Shown here piece by piece: positions 7,792 through 15,997 of a DNA stretch of 36,107 nt. The position numbers were made by a program, and so were the translations under genes. The stretch is from Gammaproteobacteria bacterium (GTDB lineage Bacteria > Pseudomonadota > Gammaproteobacteria > Pseudomonadales > Pseudomonadaceae). The stretch covers positions 1 through 36,107 of the forward strand of contig CAJCIO010000171.1 of the NCBI GenBank assembly GCA_903970465.1, read 5' to 3'. Position 1 is the first letter of the stretch. Every line of letters starts with the position of its first letter. Below the pieces are notes generated by a model. The model saw only the letters and a program-made list of their open reading frames with translations, ran no database searches and was not told the DNA's origin.

Positions 7792-9489
7792 ATGCGCACA
7801 CCGAACCGCCACCCTGCCGACGGCAAAAAGCCCATCACGGTCTACGGTCCGGACTTTCCCTTCGCCTTCGACGACTGGATCGAGCACCCGGACGGCCTGG
7901 GCGTCTTGCCCAGCGAGAGCCATGGCGCCGAAGTAGCGATCGTCGGTGCCGGTATCGCCGGCATGGTGGCGGCCTACGAACTAATGAAACTGGGCCTCAA
8001 GCCCGTCATCTACGAGGCCTCGAAAATGGGCGGGCGCCTGCGCTCCCAGACGTTCGAAGGCACCGACGGGATCATCGCCGAGCTGGGCGGCATGCGCTTT
8101 CCGGTGTCGTCCACCGCGTTCTATCACTACGTCGACAAGCTCGGCCTCGAGACCAAGCCCTTCCCCAACCCGCTGACGGGCGCCTCTGGCAGCACCGTGG
8201 TCGACCTCGAAGGCCAGACCTACTACGCCGAAAAACTGGCGGATCTGCCCGCGCTGTTCCAGGAAGTGGCCGATGCCTGGGCCGACGCCCTCGAAGACGG
8301 CGCGCGCTTCGGCGATATCCAGCAGGCCATTCGCGACCGCGACGTACCGCGCCTCAAGGCCCTGTGGAACGCTTTGGTACCGCTGTGGGACGACCGCACC
8401 TTCTATGACTTCGTCGCTACGTCCAAGGCCTTCGCCAAGCTGTCTTTCCAGCACCGCGAGATATTTGGCCAGGTGGGGTTCGGCACCGGCGGCTGGGATT
8501 CGGACTTCCCCAACTCGATGCTCGAGATCTTCCGCGTGGTGATGACCAACTGCGATGACCACCAGCACCTGGTGGTCGGTGGCGTGTCCCAGGTGCCCCT
8601 GGGCATCTGGCGGCACGTGCCAGAGCGCTGCGTGCACTGGCCTGCGGGCACCAGCCTCAGCGGCCTGCACCGCGGTGCGACCCGCAGCGGCGTGAAGAAG
8701 ATCGCCCGGGCCAGCGACGGCCGCTTCAGCGTCACCGACAACTGGGGCGACGAGCGCCAGTATGCCGCCGTGCTGGTCACCTGCCAGAGCTGGCTGCTGA
8801 CCACGCAGATAGATGTCGAAGAGTCGCTGTTCTCGCAAAAGATGTGGATGGCCCTGGACCGCACCCGCTATATGCAGGCGTCGAAGACCTTCGTCATGGT
8901 CGATCGGCCGTTCTGGAAGGACAAGGACCCGGAAACCGGCCGCGACCTGATGAGCATGACCCTGACCGACCGCCTGACCCGCGGCACGTATCTGTTCGAT
9001 AACGGCACGTTCGCCAACGGCGACGACAAGCCGGGGGTGATCTGCCTGTCGTACTCATGGATGAGCGATGCCCTGAAAATGCTCCCTCATCCAGTGGAAA
9101 AACGCGTCAAGCTGGCCCTTGATGCACTAAAGAAGATCTACCCCAAGGTCGACATCGCCGGCCACGTGATTGGCGACCCGATCACTATCTCCTGGGAGGC
9201 CGACCCGCATTTCCTCGGAGCCTTCAAGGGCGCGCTGCCTGGCCACTACCGCTACAACCAGCGGATGTACGGGCACTTCATGCAGCAGAACATGGCCGAC
9301 GAACACCGCGGCATCTTCATCGCCGGCGACGACGTATCCTGGACCCCAGCCTGGGTCGAAGGCGCTGTGCAGACCTCGCTGAACGCGGTATGGGGCATCA
9401 TGAAGCACTTCGGCGGCCACTCGCTGCCCAGCAATCCCGGCCCTGGCGATGTATTCGACGAGATCGGGCCGATTGCCTTGCCGGATTAA
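7792..9489 (+). CDS. davB: L-lysine 2-monooxygenase (flavin amine-oxidase family)
   Basis: A 565-residue flavoprotein. The dinucleotide-binding motif VAIVGAGIAGMVAAYELMK lies near residues 44-62, followed by YEASKMGGRLRSQ and LGGMRFPVSS, which are typical of the tryptophan/lysine 2-monooxygenase branch of the amine oxidases. The C-terminal FAD motif IFIAGDDVSWTPAWVEGA is intact. The sequence matches P. putida DavB almost continuously as far as I remember it. The enzyme converts L-lysine, with O2 and loss of CO2, to 5-aminovaleramide in the cytoplasm, the first step of the aminovalerate route. The next gene supplies the amidase, which supports lysine over tryptophan as substrate (IaaM-type enzymes share the fold). 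ATG 7792 follows a weak GAGG site. Confidence 0.95.
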   Translation: MRTPNRHPADGKKPITVYGPDFPFAFDDWIEHPDGLGVLPSESHGAEVAIVGAGIAGMVAAYELMKLGLKPVIYEASKMGGRLRSQTFEGTDGIIAELGGMRFPVSSTAFYHYVDKLGLETKPFPNPLTGASGSTVVDLEGQTYYAEKLADLPALFQEVADAWADALEDGARFGDIQQAIRDRDVPRLKALWNALVPLWDDRTFYDFVATSKAFAKLSFQHREIFGQVGFGTGGWDSDFPNSMLEIFRVVMTNCDDHQHLVVGGVSQVPLGIWRHVPERCVHWPAGTSLSGLHRGATRSGVKKIARASDGRFSVTDNWGDERQYAAVLVTCQSWLLTTQIDVEESLFSQKMWMALDRTRYMQASKTFVMVDRPFWKDKDPETGRDLMSMTLTDRLTRGTYLFDNGTFANGDDKPGVICLSYSWMSDALKMLPHPVEKRVKLALDALKKIYPKVDIAGHVIGDPITISWEADPHFLGAFKGALPGHYRYNQRMYGHFMQQNMADEHRGIFIAGDDVSWTPAWVEGAVQTSLNAVWGIMKHFGGHSLPSNPGPGDVFDEIGPIALPD

Positions 9490-9568
9490 TCTGCGCCAGC
9501 CATGCGGACCCCTTCGCCGCCGACGCGCAACCTTGCTTTCACAGTGCAAACCGAACCTGAGTCGTACA

Positions 9569-9601
9569 CCTGTGGGAGCAAAGCTTGCTTGCGAAGAGGC
9601 C
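9569..9601 (+). repeat. REP-like element between davB and davA
   Basis: The sequence begins CCTGTGGGAGCAAAGC and ends GCGAAGAGGC. This is a variant of the short palindromic repeat found hundreds of times in Pseudomonas genomes and related to the copies at 21838, 30459 and 35867. It separates davB from davA and may influence mRNA stability. Confidence 0.75.
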
Positions 9602-9636
9602 CGCAAACCCACTGCCACCCCTGAGGATAACTCACC

Positions 9637-10437
9637 ATGCGCCTGGCCCTCTACCAATGCCACCCCCTGCCACTGGACACCGAGGCCAACCTGCAGCGCC
9701 TCGAGCAGCAAGCCAGCGCCTGCGCCGCAGCAGGCGCAAACCTGCTGATCACCCCGGAAATGTTCCTCAGCGGCTACAACATCGGCGCCGAGGCCGTCGC
9801 CCGTCTGGCCGAACCCGCCGACGGCCGCAGCGCCCAGCGCATCGCCGCCATCGCCCGCCAACACGACATCGCCATCCTCTATGGCTACCCGGAGCGCGCC
9901 ACCGACGGCCGACTGTTCAATGCCGTGCAACTCATTGACCGCCATGGCCAGCGGCTGGGCAACTACCGCAAGACCCACTTGTTTGGCGAACTGGACAAGG
10001 CCATGTTCAGCCCCGGCGCTACCCCTGGCGCCCTGCTCAGCCTGGACGGCTGGACCCTCGGGCTGCTGATCTGCTACGACCTGGAGTTCCCGGAAAATAC
10101 CCGCCAACTGGCGCAGGCCGGGGCCGAGCTGATCCTGGTACCGACCGCCAACATGCTGCCCTACCAGTTCGTCGCGCAAATCACAGTGCGCAGCAGAGCC
10201 TTCGAAAATCAATGCGTGGTGGCGTATGCCAACTATGCTGGCAGCGAGGGGGCCATCGAGTATTGCGGACTCAGCAGTGTCGCCGCCCCCGACGGCAGCG
10301 TTCTCGGGGAAGCCGGCACTCAGGAATCGGTAGTGATAGCAGACATAGAGCGCCCAGCGTTTGACACAGCCCGCCAGTTCAATCGGTATCTGGAAGATCT
10401 GCGGCCCGACACGTACCGGCTTCCCGTCAGCAAATAG
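9637..10437 (+). CDS. davA: 5-aminovaleramide amidase (nitrilase superfamily)
   Basis: A 266-residue carbon-nitrogen hydrolase with the complete catalytic triad of the superfamily: Glu41 (ITPEMFLSGYN), Lys112 (NYRKTHLFGE) and Cys146 (LLICYDLEFPENTRQ). The RSRAFENQC segment near residue 185 is also typical. DavA hydrolyses 5-aminovaleramide, the DavB product, to 5-aminovalerate and ammonia. Downstream enzymes (aminotransferase and semialdehyde dehydrogenase) are not in this window. The gene lies 147 bp after davB, with a REP element between them; co-transcription is likely but not certain. The function rests mainly on the davB neighbour, since the fold alone would allow other amides. In P. putida KT2440, as I recall, the next gene is pqqF, whereas here a large exopolysaccharide operon follows. 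Confidence 0.9.
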   Translation: MRLALYQCHPLPLDTEANLQRLEQQASACAAAGANLLITPEMFLSGYNIGAEAVARLAEPADGRSAQRIAAIARQHDIAILYGYPERATDGRLFNAVQLIDRHGQRLGNYRKTHLFGELDKAMFSPGATPGALLSLDGWTLGLLICYDLEFPENTRQLAQAGAELILVPTANMLPYQFVAQITVRSRAFENQCVVAYANYAGSEGAIEYCGLSSVAAPDGSVLGEAGTQESVVIADIERPAFDTARQFNRYLEDLRPDTYRLPVSK

Positions 10438-10957
10438 TCAAAAATTCGCCACCAAGCATTTCAAAATTTGCTTCCGTCGTTTTTTTGGCGACGGAAAGCG
10501 CGTATCAAATCTGCGATAAATTTTCCGTCACAGCCCACCTAAACCGCCTAGACCCATTGAATACTGGGGCTTGGGCGTATCTGAAGGCAAAATGCGACCA
10601 AAACGCCACCATCCCCCTCAAAAAACCAGCACAATGCCAGCGTCAAGTTTTAATTCCTTTATAAAACAGGTACTTAGCTGAAAAACACCCGCAAAATCGC
10701 CACCTACAATTTTTTTTGACGATTGCGATTGACAGCCCACCCCCGCGAGGACGATATATCACCCATCCACGGCGACTCCTAGATGAGAGCCCGACGTGGC
10801 CGCAGCTGAGTCATCAGAATTCGGCGCATCACCAGCACCGTACTCGACACTGAAAATTTGTAGCGGACTGCTCGCCCCATGATTCGATTCCCGGTTATTT
10901 CGGGCGTGCGGGAGAGTTTTGTCTGTTATTAAAGTTGCCGTCATTGACGCGCAACTT

Positions 10958-10969
10958 GGCGGTAGCGTT
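10958..10969 (+). promoter_or_regulatory. ops-like element 1 (RfaH recruitment site)
   Basis: GGCGGTAGCGTT matches the E. coli ops core GGCGGTAGCGTG at 11 of 12 positions and is followed by a T-rich stretch. It lies 160 bp before the first exopolysaccharide gene, on the transcribed strand, as expected for an element that pauses RNA polymerase and loads RfaH. An inverted repeat AAGTTGC...GCAACTT sits just upstream (about 10932-10956). An RfaH-type gene lies within the same operon at 19024. Confidence 0.8.
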
Positions 10970-11038
10970 TTTGTAACAGAAAGTGCAACAAGAGTTACCC
11001 ACAACGGTAACTTTCAGAACCCAAGAAAGTTGGGAATG

Positions 11039-11050
11039 GGCGGTAGCTTT
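11039..11050 (+). promoter_or_regulatory. ops-like element 2 (RfaH recruitment site)
   Basis: GGCGGTAGCTTT keeps the invariant GGCGGTAGC block and matches the E. coli core at 10 of 12 positions. It lies 81 bp downstream of the first copy and 79 bp before the first gene. As at copy 1, an AGTTG motif stands just upstream. The duplication in one leader makes chance occurrence less likely than a single hit would. Confidence 0.7.
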
Positions 11051-11128
11051 GCCAATTGAAAAGTTGAACTTGGCGTCACGGACTACCTGAGCCACATCCT
11101 TCAATTAACACCACAGAGTTTTACCGCC

Positions 11129-11899
11129 ATGTCGCACTTGCTGAACATTGACGACGCAACCGCCAAACGCCTGGTCGCCGACATGGACTCTCAGGGCCAC
11201 GGGATGATCGAAGGCGCCCTGAGCAGCGACGCCCTGGCCGAGTTGCGCGCCTACGTCGACACCCAGGCTGCGCGTCACAACAACCAGTATTTCGCCTACC
11301 ACGGCTACCAGGCACTGGAAGGCAGCGCGCTGGCCGCGCTGGGCAAATCCCCGGACTTCGTCGCCAGCCTCGGCCGCCTGCACCAGTTGGCCACCGGCCA
11401 TGCACCCGCCAGCCGCCAAGTGTTCCCGGTGCTGCGCTGCGTACAGGGCGGGTCGGGATTGAAGGAATCCAACGCCTACCACTACGACGCCACGCTGATC
11501 ACCATGCTGATCCCGATCTTCACCCCTACTGAAGGCGAGCAGCGCGGTGACCTGGTGATGTTCCCCAACCTGCGCCGGGTGCGTGGCAGCGTGCTGTTCA
11601 ACATCGTTGAAAAGGCGGTGCTGCAGAACACATTCACCCGCCGCCTGCTGACCTGGGGTATCCAGCAGCAGTGGTTCAGGCCCACCACCCTGCGCATCGT
11701 GCCGGGCAACGTGTACCTGTTCTGGGGTTACCGCTCGCTGCACGCCAACGAGCCCTGCAGCCCGCAATTCTGCCGCGCGACCGCACTCATGCATTACGGC
11801 GACCCGCACGCCGGCAGCCTGGCCACCCGTTTGATCTTGAAGTTGAACCAGCACCGGGCGCGCAAGGCAGTGGCCCGAACCAAAACCACTGTGTCCTGA
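11129..11899 (+). CDS. 2-oxoglutarate/Fe(II) oxygenase-like protein (phytanoyl-CoA-dioxygenase-type)
   Basis: A 256-residue protein with a plausible double-stranded beta-helix metal site: His118-x-Asp120 (NAYHYDATL), distal His205 (RSLHANEPC), and an Arg about 11 residues later (Arg216, FCRATALMHYG) suited to bind 2-oxoglutarate. The segments RGDLVMFPN and PGNVYLFWGYRSLH look like the strands flanking the second His. It is the first gene of the exopolysaccharide operon, so a role in hydroxylating a sugar, lipid carrier or substituent is reasonable, but no substrate can be named. The start at ATG 11129 has only a weak ribosome-binding site (CAGAG). No signal peptide is seen, so it is cytoplasmic. 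Function is unassigned beyond the fold. Confidence 0.7.
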   Translation: MSHLLNIDDATAKRLVADMDSQGHGMIEGALSSDALAELRAYVDTQAARHNNQYFAYHGYQALEGSALAALGKSPDFVASLGRLHQLATGHAPASRQVFPVLRCVQGGSGLKESNAYHYDATLITMLIPIFTPTEGEQRGDLVMFPNLRRVRGSVLFNIVEKAVLQNTFTRRLLTWGIQQQWFRPTTLRIVPGNVYLFWGYRSLHANEPCSPQFCRATALMHYGDPHAGSLATRLILKLNQHRARKAVARTKTTVS

Positions 11900-11963
11900 C
11901 CTGAACGGCCCTGCCCCCCCAGTGAAGCTCACCACAGCGCAAGGCTTGCGCGAGGAAGGTTGC

Positions 11964-13076
11964 ATGATCAACGTCACCAAGTCCTACATGGGCAACATCA
12001 AGAAATTCAAGGCGTACGTCGATTCGATCTACGCCTCGCGGTGGCTCACCAACCATGGCCCGCTCAGCTGCGAGCTTGAAGAGCGCCTCAAGGACTACCT
12101 GGGCGTACGGCACATCATCCTCACCAACAATGGCACCCTGGCACTGCAGATCGCCTACCGCGCTCTTGGCCTGAGTGGCAGCGCGATCACCACACCGTTC
12201 AGTTTCATCGCCACCAGCAGCACCCTGCAGTGGGAAAACATCCGCCCGGTGTTCGCCGACATCGATCCGCACACCTGGAACCTCGACCCCGCGCAGATCA
12301 GCCGCCACCTGTGCGCCGACACCAGCGCCATCGTCGCCACCCACGTGTTCGGCAACCCCTGCGCGGTAGAGCGCATCGAACAGGTCGCCCGCGCGCACAA
12401 CCTCAAGGTGGTGTACGACGGCGCCCATGCCTTCGCCGCCCGCCATGCCGGGCAATCGGTGCTCAACTGGGGCGACGCTACCACCCTGAGCTTCCACGCC
12501 ACCAAGCTGTTCCACACCATCGAAGGCGGTGCCATCGTCACCAACGATGCCGATGTGGCCGAGCGGGCGCGACTGATGGGCAACTTCGGCATCGCCGACT
12601 TCGAGACCATCGAAGGCCTGGGCATCAACGCCAAGCTCAATGAATTCTCGGCGGCCATGGGCCTGTGCATCCTCGACGACATGGACATCATCCTCGAACA
12701 ACGCGCCGACATCGCCTACCGCTACACCCAGGCGCTGGGCGGCCACATGGACCTGCAGCAAGCCAGCGAACTGAGCGAGGTCAACCACAGCTACTTTCCT
12801 GTAGCCCTGCGCGACAACGCCCACATGCTCAGTGCCCGTGCCGCCTTGCAGGCCCATGACATCAACCCGCGACGCTACTTCTATCCGTCGCTCGACACCG
12901 TCGACTACCTGCAACCGCAAGCCCCGCAGCCTCATTCACAAAACCTCAGCCAACGCATCCTGTGCCTGCCGATCTACCCGGGGCTGCCCCGCGAAGTCCA
13001 GGACCGCATCGTTGAAACCCTGCTCAGCGAAAGCGAGCCCGCCAGTGCCCACGCCACCCTGGCCAAAGTTGTTTAA
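11964..13076 (+). CDS. DegT/DnrJ/EryC1 (VioA-like) sugar aminotransferase
   Basis: A 370-residue PLP enzyme of the sugar aminotransferase family. The N-terminal stretch SRWLTNHGPLSCELEERL, the NNGTLAL segment, TTPFSFIATSS, YDGAHAF (Asp152 to the pyridine nitrogen) and the Schiff-base Lys181 in LSFHATK are all present. It most resembles VioA/FdtB-type enzymes, which aminate a dTDP-4-keto- or 3-keto-6-deoxyhexose using glutamate. This predicts an amino-6-deoxy sugar in the polymer. No dehydratase making the keto-sugar is encoded here; RmlA/RmlB elsewhere could supply it. ATG 11964 is chosen because GAGGAAGG lies about 6 nt upstream; the in-frame GTG at 11922 has no such site. Family assignment is very secure; the exact position of amination is not. 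Confidence 0.92.
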   Translation: MINVTKSYMGNIKKFKAYVDSIYASRWLTNHGPLSCELEERLKDYLGVRHIILTNNGTLALQIAYRALGLSGSAITTPFSFIATSSTLQWENIRPVFADIDPHTWNLDPAQISRHLCADTSAIVATHVFGNPCAVERIEQVARAHNLKVVYDGAHAFAARHAGQSVLNWGDATTLSFHATKLFHTIEGGAIVTNDADVAERARLMGNFGIADFETIEGLGINAKLNEFSAAMGLCILDDMDIILEQRADIAYRYTQALGGHMDLQQASELSEVNHSYFPVALRDNAHMLSARAALQAHDINPRRYFYPSLDTVDYLQPQAPQPHSQNLSQRILCLPIYPGLPREVQDRIVETLLSESEPASAHATLAKVV

Positions 13077-13098
13077 CGGACGTTCTCAGGTAGTTCCA

Positions 13099-14622
13099 AT
13101 GAGCAAAAAGCTTTCAGTCGTCCAGAACACACTGCTGAGCTACGCCGGCCAGGCGTACGCGCTGCTGGTCGGCATTTTGATCATGCCGTTCTACCTCGTT
13201 CATCTGGGCGCCGAGGTGTACGGCCTGATCGGTTTCTATGCCGTGCTACAGGCCTGGCTGATGCTGTTGGACGTGGGCCTGTCGCCCTCCCTGGTACGAC
13301 AGATCGCGCACCACCAGAGCCAGGCGCAGGAAGGCCAGCGCGACGGCGGATGGCTGATGCGCTCGTTCGAAGTGATCTTTTTACCGCTGACCCTCATCAC
13401 CTGCCTGGCGGTGTGGTTGATCAGCCCCTGGCTGGCCGAGCATTGGCTCAATGCCCAGGCGCTGGACACCGGCACCCTGGTCAAATGCATCACCCTGATG
13501 GGCGTCATGGTTGCCTTGCGCTTGTATGCCACGCTCTACAAGAGCGGCCTGCAAGGCCTGGAAATGCACGCCTGGCTCAACGGCGCCAACGTAGTGATCG
13601 CCACCCTGCGCTACTTCGGTGGTTTGTTTCTGGTGGCAGAAGTCTCGCAGAACGCGCTGGTGTTCTTCGAATTCCAGTTGATGGTGGCAGTGGTCGAAAC
13701 CCTGATTTTCGCCTTCAAGGCCTACGAGCGATTGCCCGCACCTCACTGGCTGAGCGGCTTCAACTGGGCGCTGGTCAAGCCGATCGTGCCGTTCGCGCTG
13801 AGCATCAGCGGCACCTCGATCCTGTGGATCATCCTTACCCAGCTCGACAAGATGCTGCTGTCCGAGCAACTGCTGCTGACCGAATACGGCTACTTCTCGC
13901 TGGTGGCGCTGATGACCACCGGCATCCTGATGCTGATCAACCCGATGGTGCAAACCCTGCTGCCGCGCATGACCGTGCTGATGGCCGAAGGTCGCGAGCA
14001 CGACATGCAGCTGCTGTACCTGGGCGCGAGCCGCCTGGCCTGCACCTTTCTGTTCCCGTTGGCGGCGATCATCGCTCTGCACTCTGGCGACCTCATCTAC
14101 GCCTGGAGCGGTGACCGCGCTGCCGCCGCCTGGTGCCAGCCGATCCTGCTCTGGTACGCGCTGGGCACGGCGATCATGTCGGTCAGCGCTTTTCAGTACC
14201 ACTTGCAGTACGCCCACGGCCAGTTCCGCCTGCATGTCTGGTACTCGCTGGCGTCCGCGGTGGTCACCGTGCCGGTGATGTTCTTCGCGGTACAGCACCA
14301 AGGCGCACTCGGCGCCGCAGTCGCCTGGTTCGTGCTGCGCCTGGTGTCGTTCGCCATCTGGCCGCAGATCGTTCACCACAACCTGGCCCGCGACATCCAC
14401 GGCACCTGGCTGCACGACATCCTGCGCATCAGCCTGATGACCGCCATCGGCGTGCTGGTCACTCAACCCCTGTTCAACGCCATCGCTGGCGAAGACCGCA
14501 TCAGCATCCTCGTGGGCCTGGCCGTCAGCGGCTTGCTGACCCTGATGCTGGTGGCCGGCAGCCACAAGCCGCTGGTCACCAGGATTCTTCTCATGCTGAG
14601 CAAACCGAGCACCGGACAATGA
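13099..14622 (+). CDS. Wzx-like oligosaccharide flippase (MOP superfamily)
   Basis: A 507-residue polytopic membrane protein with about twelve to fourteen hydrophobic segments and the N-terminal pattern NTLLSYAGQAYALLVGILIM, followed by LGAEVYGLIGF and LDVGLSPSLVRQIAHH. This is the usual opening of the polysaccharide-biosynthesis (PST/Wzx) family. Wzx proteins flip undecaprenyl-diphosphate-linked repeat units to the periplasmic face. The start at ATG 13099 lies 22 nt after the aminotransferase stop, and the ending TGA overlaps the ATG of the next glycosyltransferase (ATGA). Longer upstream extensions run inside the aminotransferase in another frame and were rejected. Confidence 0.92.
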   Translation: MSKKLSVVQNTLLSYAGQAYALLVGILIMPFYLVHLGAEVYGLIGFYAVLQAWLMLLDVGLSPSLVRQIAHHQSQAQEGQRDGGWLMRSFEVIFLPLTLITCLAVWLISPWLAEHWLNAQALDTGTLVKCITLMGVMVALRLYATLYKSGLQGLEMHAWLNGANVVIATLRYFGGLFLVAEVSQNALVFFEFQLMVAVVETLIFAFKAYERLPAPHWLSGFNWALVKPIVPFALSISGTSILWIILTQLDKMLLSEQLLLTEYGYFSLVALMTTGILMLINPMVQTLLPRMTVLMAEGREHDMQLLYLGASRLACTFLFPLAAIIALHSGDLIYAWSGDRAAAAWCQPILLWYALGTAIMSVSAFQYHLQYAHGQFRLHVWYSLASAVVTVPVMFFAVQHQGALGAAVAWFVLRLVSFAIWPQIVHHNLARDIHGTWLHDILRISLMTAIGVLVTQPLFNAIAGEDRISILVGLAVSGLLTLMLVAGSHKPLVTRILLMLSKPSTGQ

Positions 14623-15548
14623 GCACCAGAACCGAACAACACATCCGTCAGCACTGGGCACCGGCCCACGCGCCGCTGTTGAGCATCCTGTGCCCGGCAT
14701 ACAACCAGAAAGCCTACATCGCCCAGACGCTGGACAGCTTCCTGGCTCAGCAGACGAGCTTCGCGTTCGAAATCCTGGTCAACGACGACGCCTCCACCGA
14801 TGGCACCGCGGCCATCATCGCCGACTACGCGCAGCGCTACCCCAATATCATCCGGCCGATCCTGCACGCCCAGAACCAATACCAGCAAGGCAAGCTGTTC
14901 TTCCCCGACCTGTTCAACCGGGCGCAGGGCAAGTACCTGGCCTACTGCGACGGCGACGACTACTGGACCGACCCGCTCAAGTTGCAAAAGCAGGTGGACT
15001 TCCTCGAAGCCAACCCCGACTACGTGATCACCTACCACGACGCGCTGATCACCGATGAAAAAGGCTCCCACGGCGTGCAACTGACCGGTGAATGGCAGCG
15101 CGATGCGAACCGCATGGAGCTGCTGCGCGGCCGGCGGATCTCGACCCTGACTACCTGCTTTCGCAACGTGCTCCACGAACTCCCCCGCGAACTCGAACAA
15201 GCGCCGCTGCTGGACGTGTGCTGGTGGTCGATGCTCGGCGCCCACGGCAAGGGCAAGTACATGCCCGAGATCGCCCCCGGCGCCTATCGCGTGCACAACG
15301 GCGGGCTGTTCTCGATGCGCGCCGGCAAGCAGAAGTTGCACATGTCGCTGCAGACGTACGCATGCCTGGCCAACTACTACCAGCGCCAGGGCGATCAGCC
15401 GTTGTACGAGTACTACCTGGTGCAAGTGTTCGGCCTGTCGCTGTCGGCGATCTCGCCGCTGCAGAAGCTCAACGCGCTGCTGCTGGTGGCCCGCAACGTC
15501 AGCGCCAATCTGTTCAAGCGCCTGACCCTGTCGGCTTCGAGGGGTTAA
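14619..15548 (+). CDS. Family 2 glycosyltransferase
   Basis: A 309-residue GT-A enzyme. The nucleotide-binding start LSILCPAYNQKAYIAQTLDS, the NDDASTDGTAAII motif and the metal-binding acidic cluster YCDGDDYWTDP are all clear. This fits inverting GT2 enzymes of polysaccharide clusters. Donor and acceptor cannot be deduced. Its ATG overlaps the flippase TGA, and the gap to the phosphatase gene is only 5 nt, so it is translated as part of one tightly packed operon. No membrane anchor is obvious; it should act at the cytoplasmic face of the inner membrane. Confidence 0.93.
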   Translation: MSTRTEQHIRQHWAPAHAPLLSILCPAYNQKAYIAQTLDSFLAQQTSFAFEILVNDDASTDGTAAIIADYAQRYPNIIRPILHAQNQYQQGKLFFPDLFNRAQGKYLAYCDGDDYWTDPLKLQKQVDFLEANPDYVITYHDALITDEKGSHGVQLTGEWQRDANRMELLRGRRISTLTTCFRNVLHELPRELEQAPLLDVCWWSMLGAHGKGKYMPEIAPGAYRVHNGGLFSMRAGKQKLHMSLQTYACLANYYQRQGDQPLYEYYLVQVFGLSLSAISPLQKLNALLLVARNVSANLFKRLTLSASRG

Positions 15549-15553
15549 GCGCC

Positions 15554-15997
15554 ATGTTCAGCAAGGTTTTGGTCCTCTGCATCGGCAACATCTGCCGCAG
15601 CCCCATGGCGGCAGAGCTGTTGCGTCAGCGTTCAGCGGTGCAAGTGGCGTCGGCCGGATTGCGCGCCTGCATCGGTCAGGACATGGACCCCTACGCCCAG
15701 GCGGTATTGCACGACGCCAAGGTCGAGGTTCACAAGCACCACGCCCGCCAGGTCGACGCCGACATGCTGCATTGGGCCGAACTGATCCTGCTGATGGATG
15801 AGCGCCAGATGCAGGCAGTCGTCGAGATCGCTCCAGAAGTGCGCGGCAAGAGTTTTCTGATTGGCAAATGGCAAGGCCTGGAAATCGCCGATCCGTACCG
15901 GCGGCCCAAAAAGGCCTTTCAACACACCTACGATCATCTCTCGCGCTGCGTCGATGACTGGTTGCCGCATCTAAGTCACGAGGAAGATAAAAAATGA
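15554..15997 (+). CDS. Low-molecular-weight protein tyrosine phosphatase (Wzb-like)
   Basis: A 147-residue phosphatase with the signature loop Cys9-IGNIC-Arg15 followed by SP, and the general-acid loop Asp113-Pro-Tyr (IADPYRRP). The length is that of the Wzb/EpsP group. Its expected substrate is the tyrosine-phosphorylated autokinase encoded directly downstream; cycling between phosphorylated and dephosphorylated kinase is needed for chain assembly and export. The stop overlaps the kinase start (ATGA at 15994-15997), so the two are likely made in fixed proportion. All catalytic residues are intact. Confidence 0.94.
   Translation: MFSKVLVLCIGNICRSPMAAELLRQRSAVQVASAGLRACIGQDMDPYAQAVLHDAKVEVHKHHARQVDADMLHWAELILLMDERQMQAVVEIAPEVRGKSFLIGKWQGLEIADPYRRPKKAFQHTYDHLSRCVDDWLPHLSHEEDKK

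Larger units (their letters stand above)
10438..11128 (+). other. Long gene-free leader/regulatory region of the exopolysaccharide operon
   Basis: No credible gene is present: the open frames here lie on the minus strand and lack ribosome-binding sites and recognisable family sequence. The region is clearly more AT-rich than its flanks. It contains a hairpin at 10472-10496 (TTCCGTCG / CGACGGAA, loop of T residues). The motif CGCCACC, each time preceded by an A-run, occurs at 10447, 10604 and 10698. A TTGACA stands at 10729-10734, with TATATC 20 bp further on, too far for a standard promoter. A small inverted repeat GTTACC/GGTAAC lies near 10994-11011, and there are two ops-like elements. No convincing promoter was identified. 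Confidence 0.7.

Noticed and set aside
7792..9489. Tryptophan 2-monooxygenase (IaaM, auxin synthesis) as the product
   Set aside because: The sequence follows P. putida DavB closely, and the next gene is an aminovaleramide-type amidase, so the lysine route is favoured.
10472..10496. Hairpin TTCCGTCG / CGACGGAA as an intrinsic terminator for davA
   Set aside because: The T-run is in the loop and no T-tract follows the stem on either strand, so it does not fit an intrinsic terminator.
10876..10915. tRNA-like stretch ('GATTCGATTCCCGG')
   Set aside because: It resembles a T-arm by eye, but no acceptor, D- or anticodon stems can be formed around it.
10759..11104. Two small minus-strand open frames across the exopolysaccharide leader
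   Set aside because: No ribosome-binding sites and no family resemblance, and they overlap the ops-like elements. They are best explained as chance frames.
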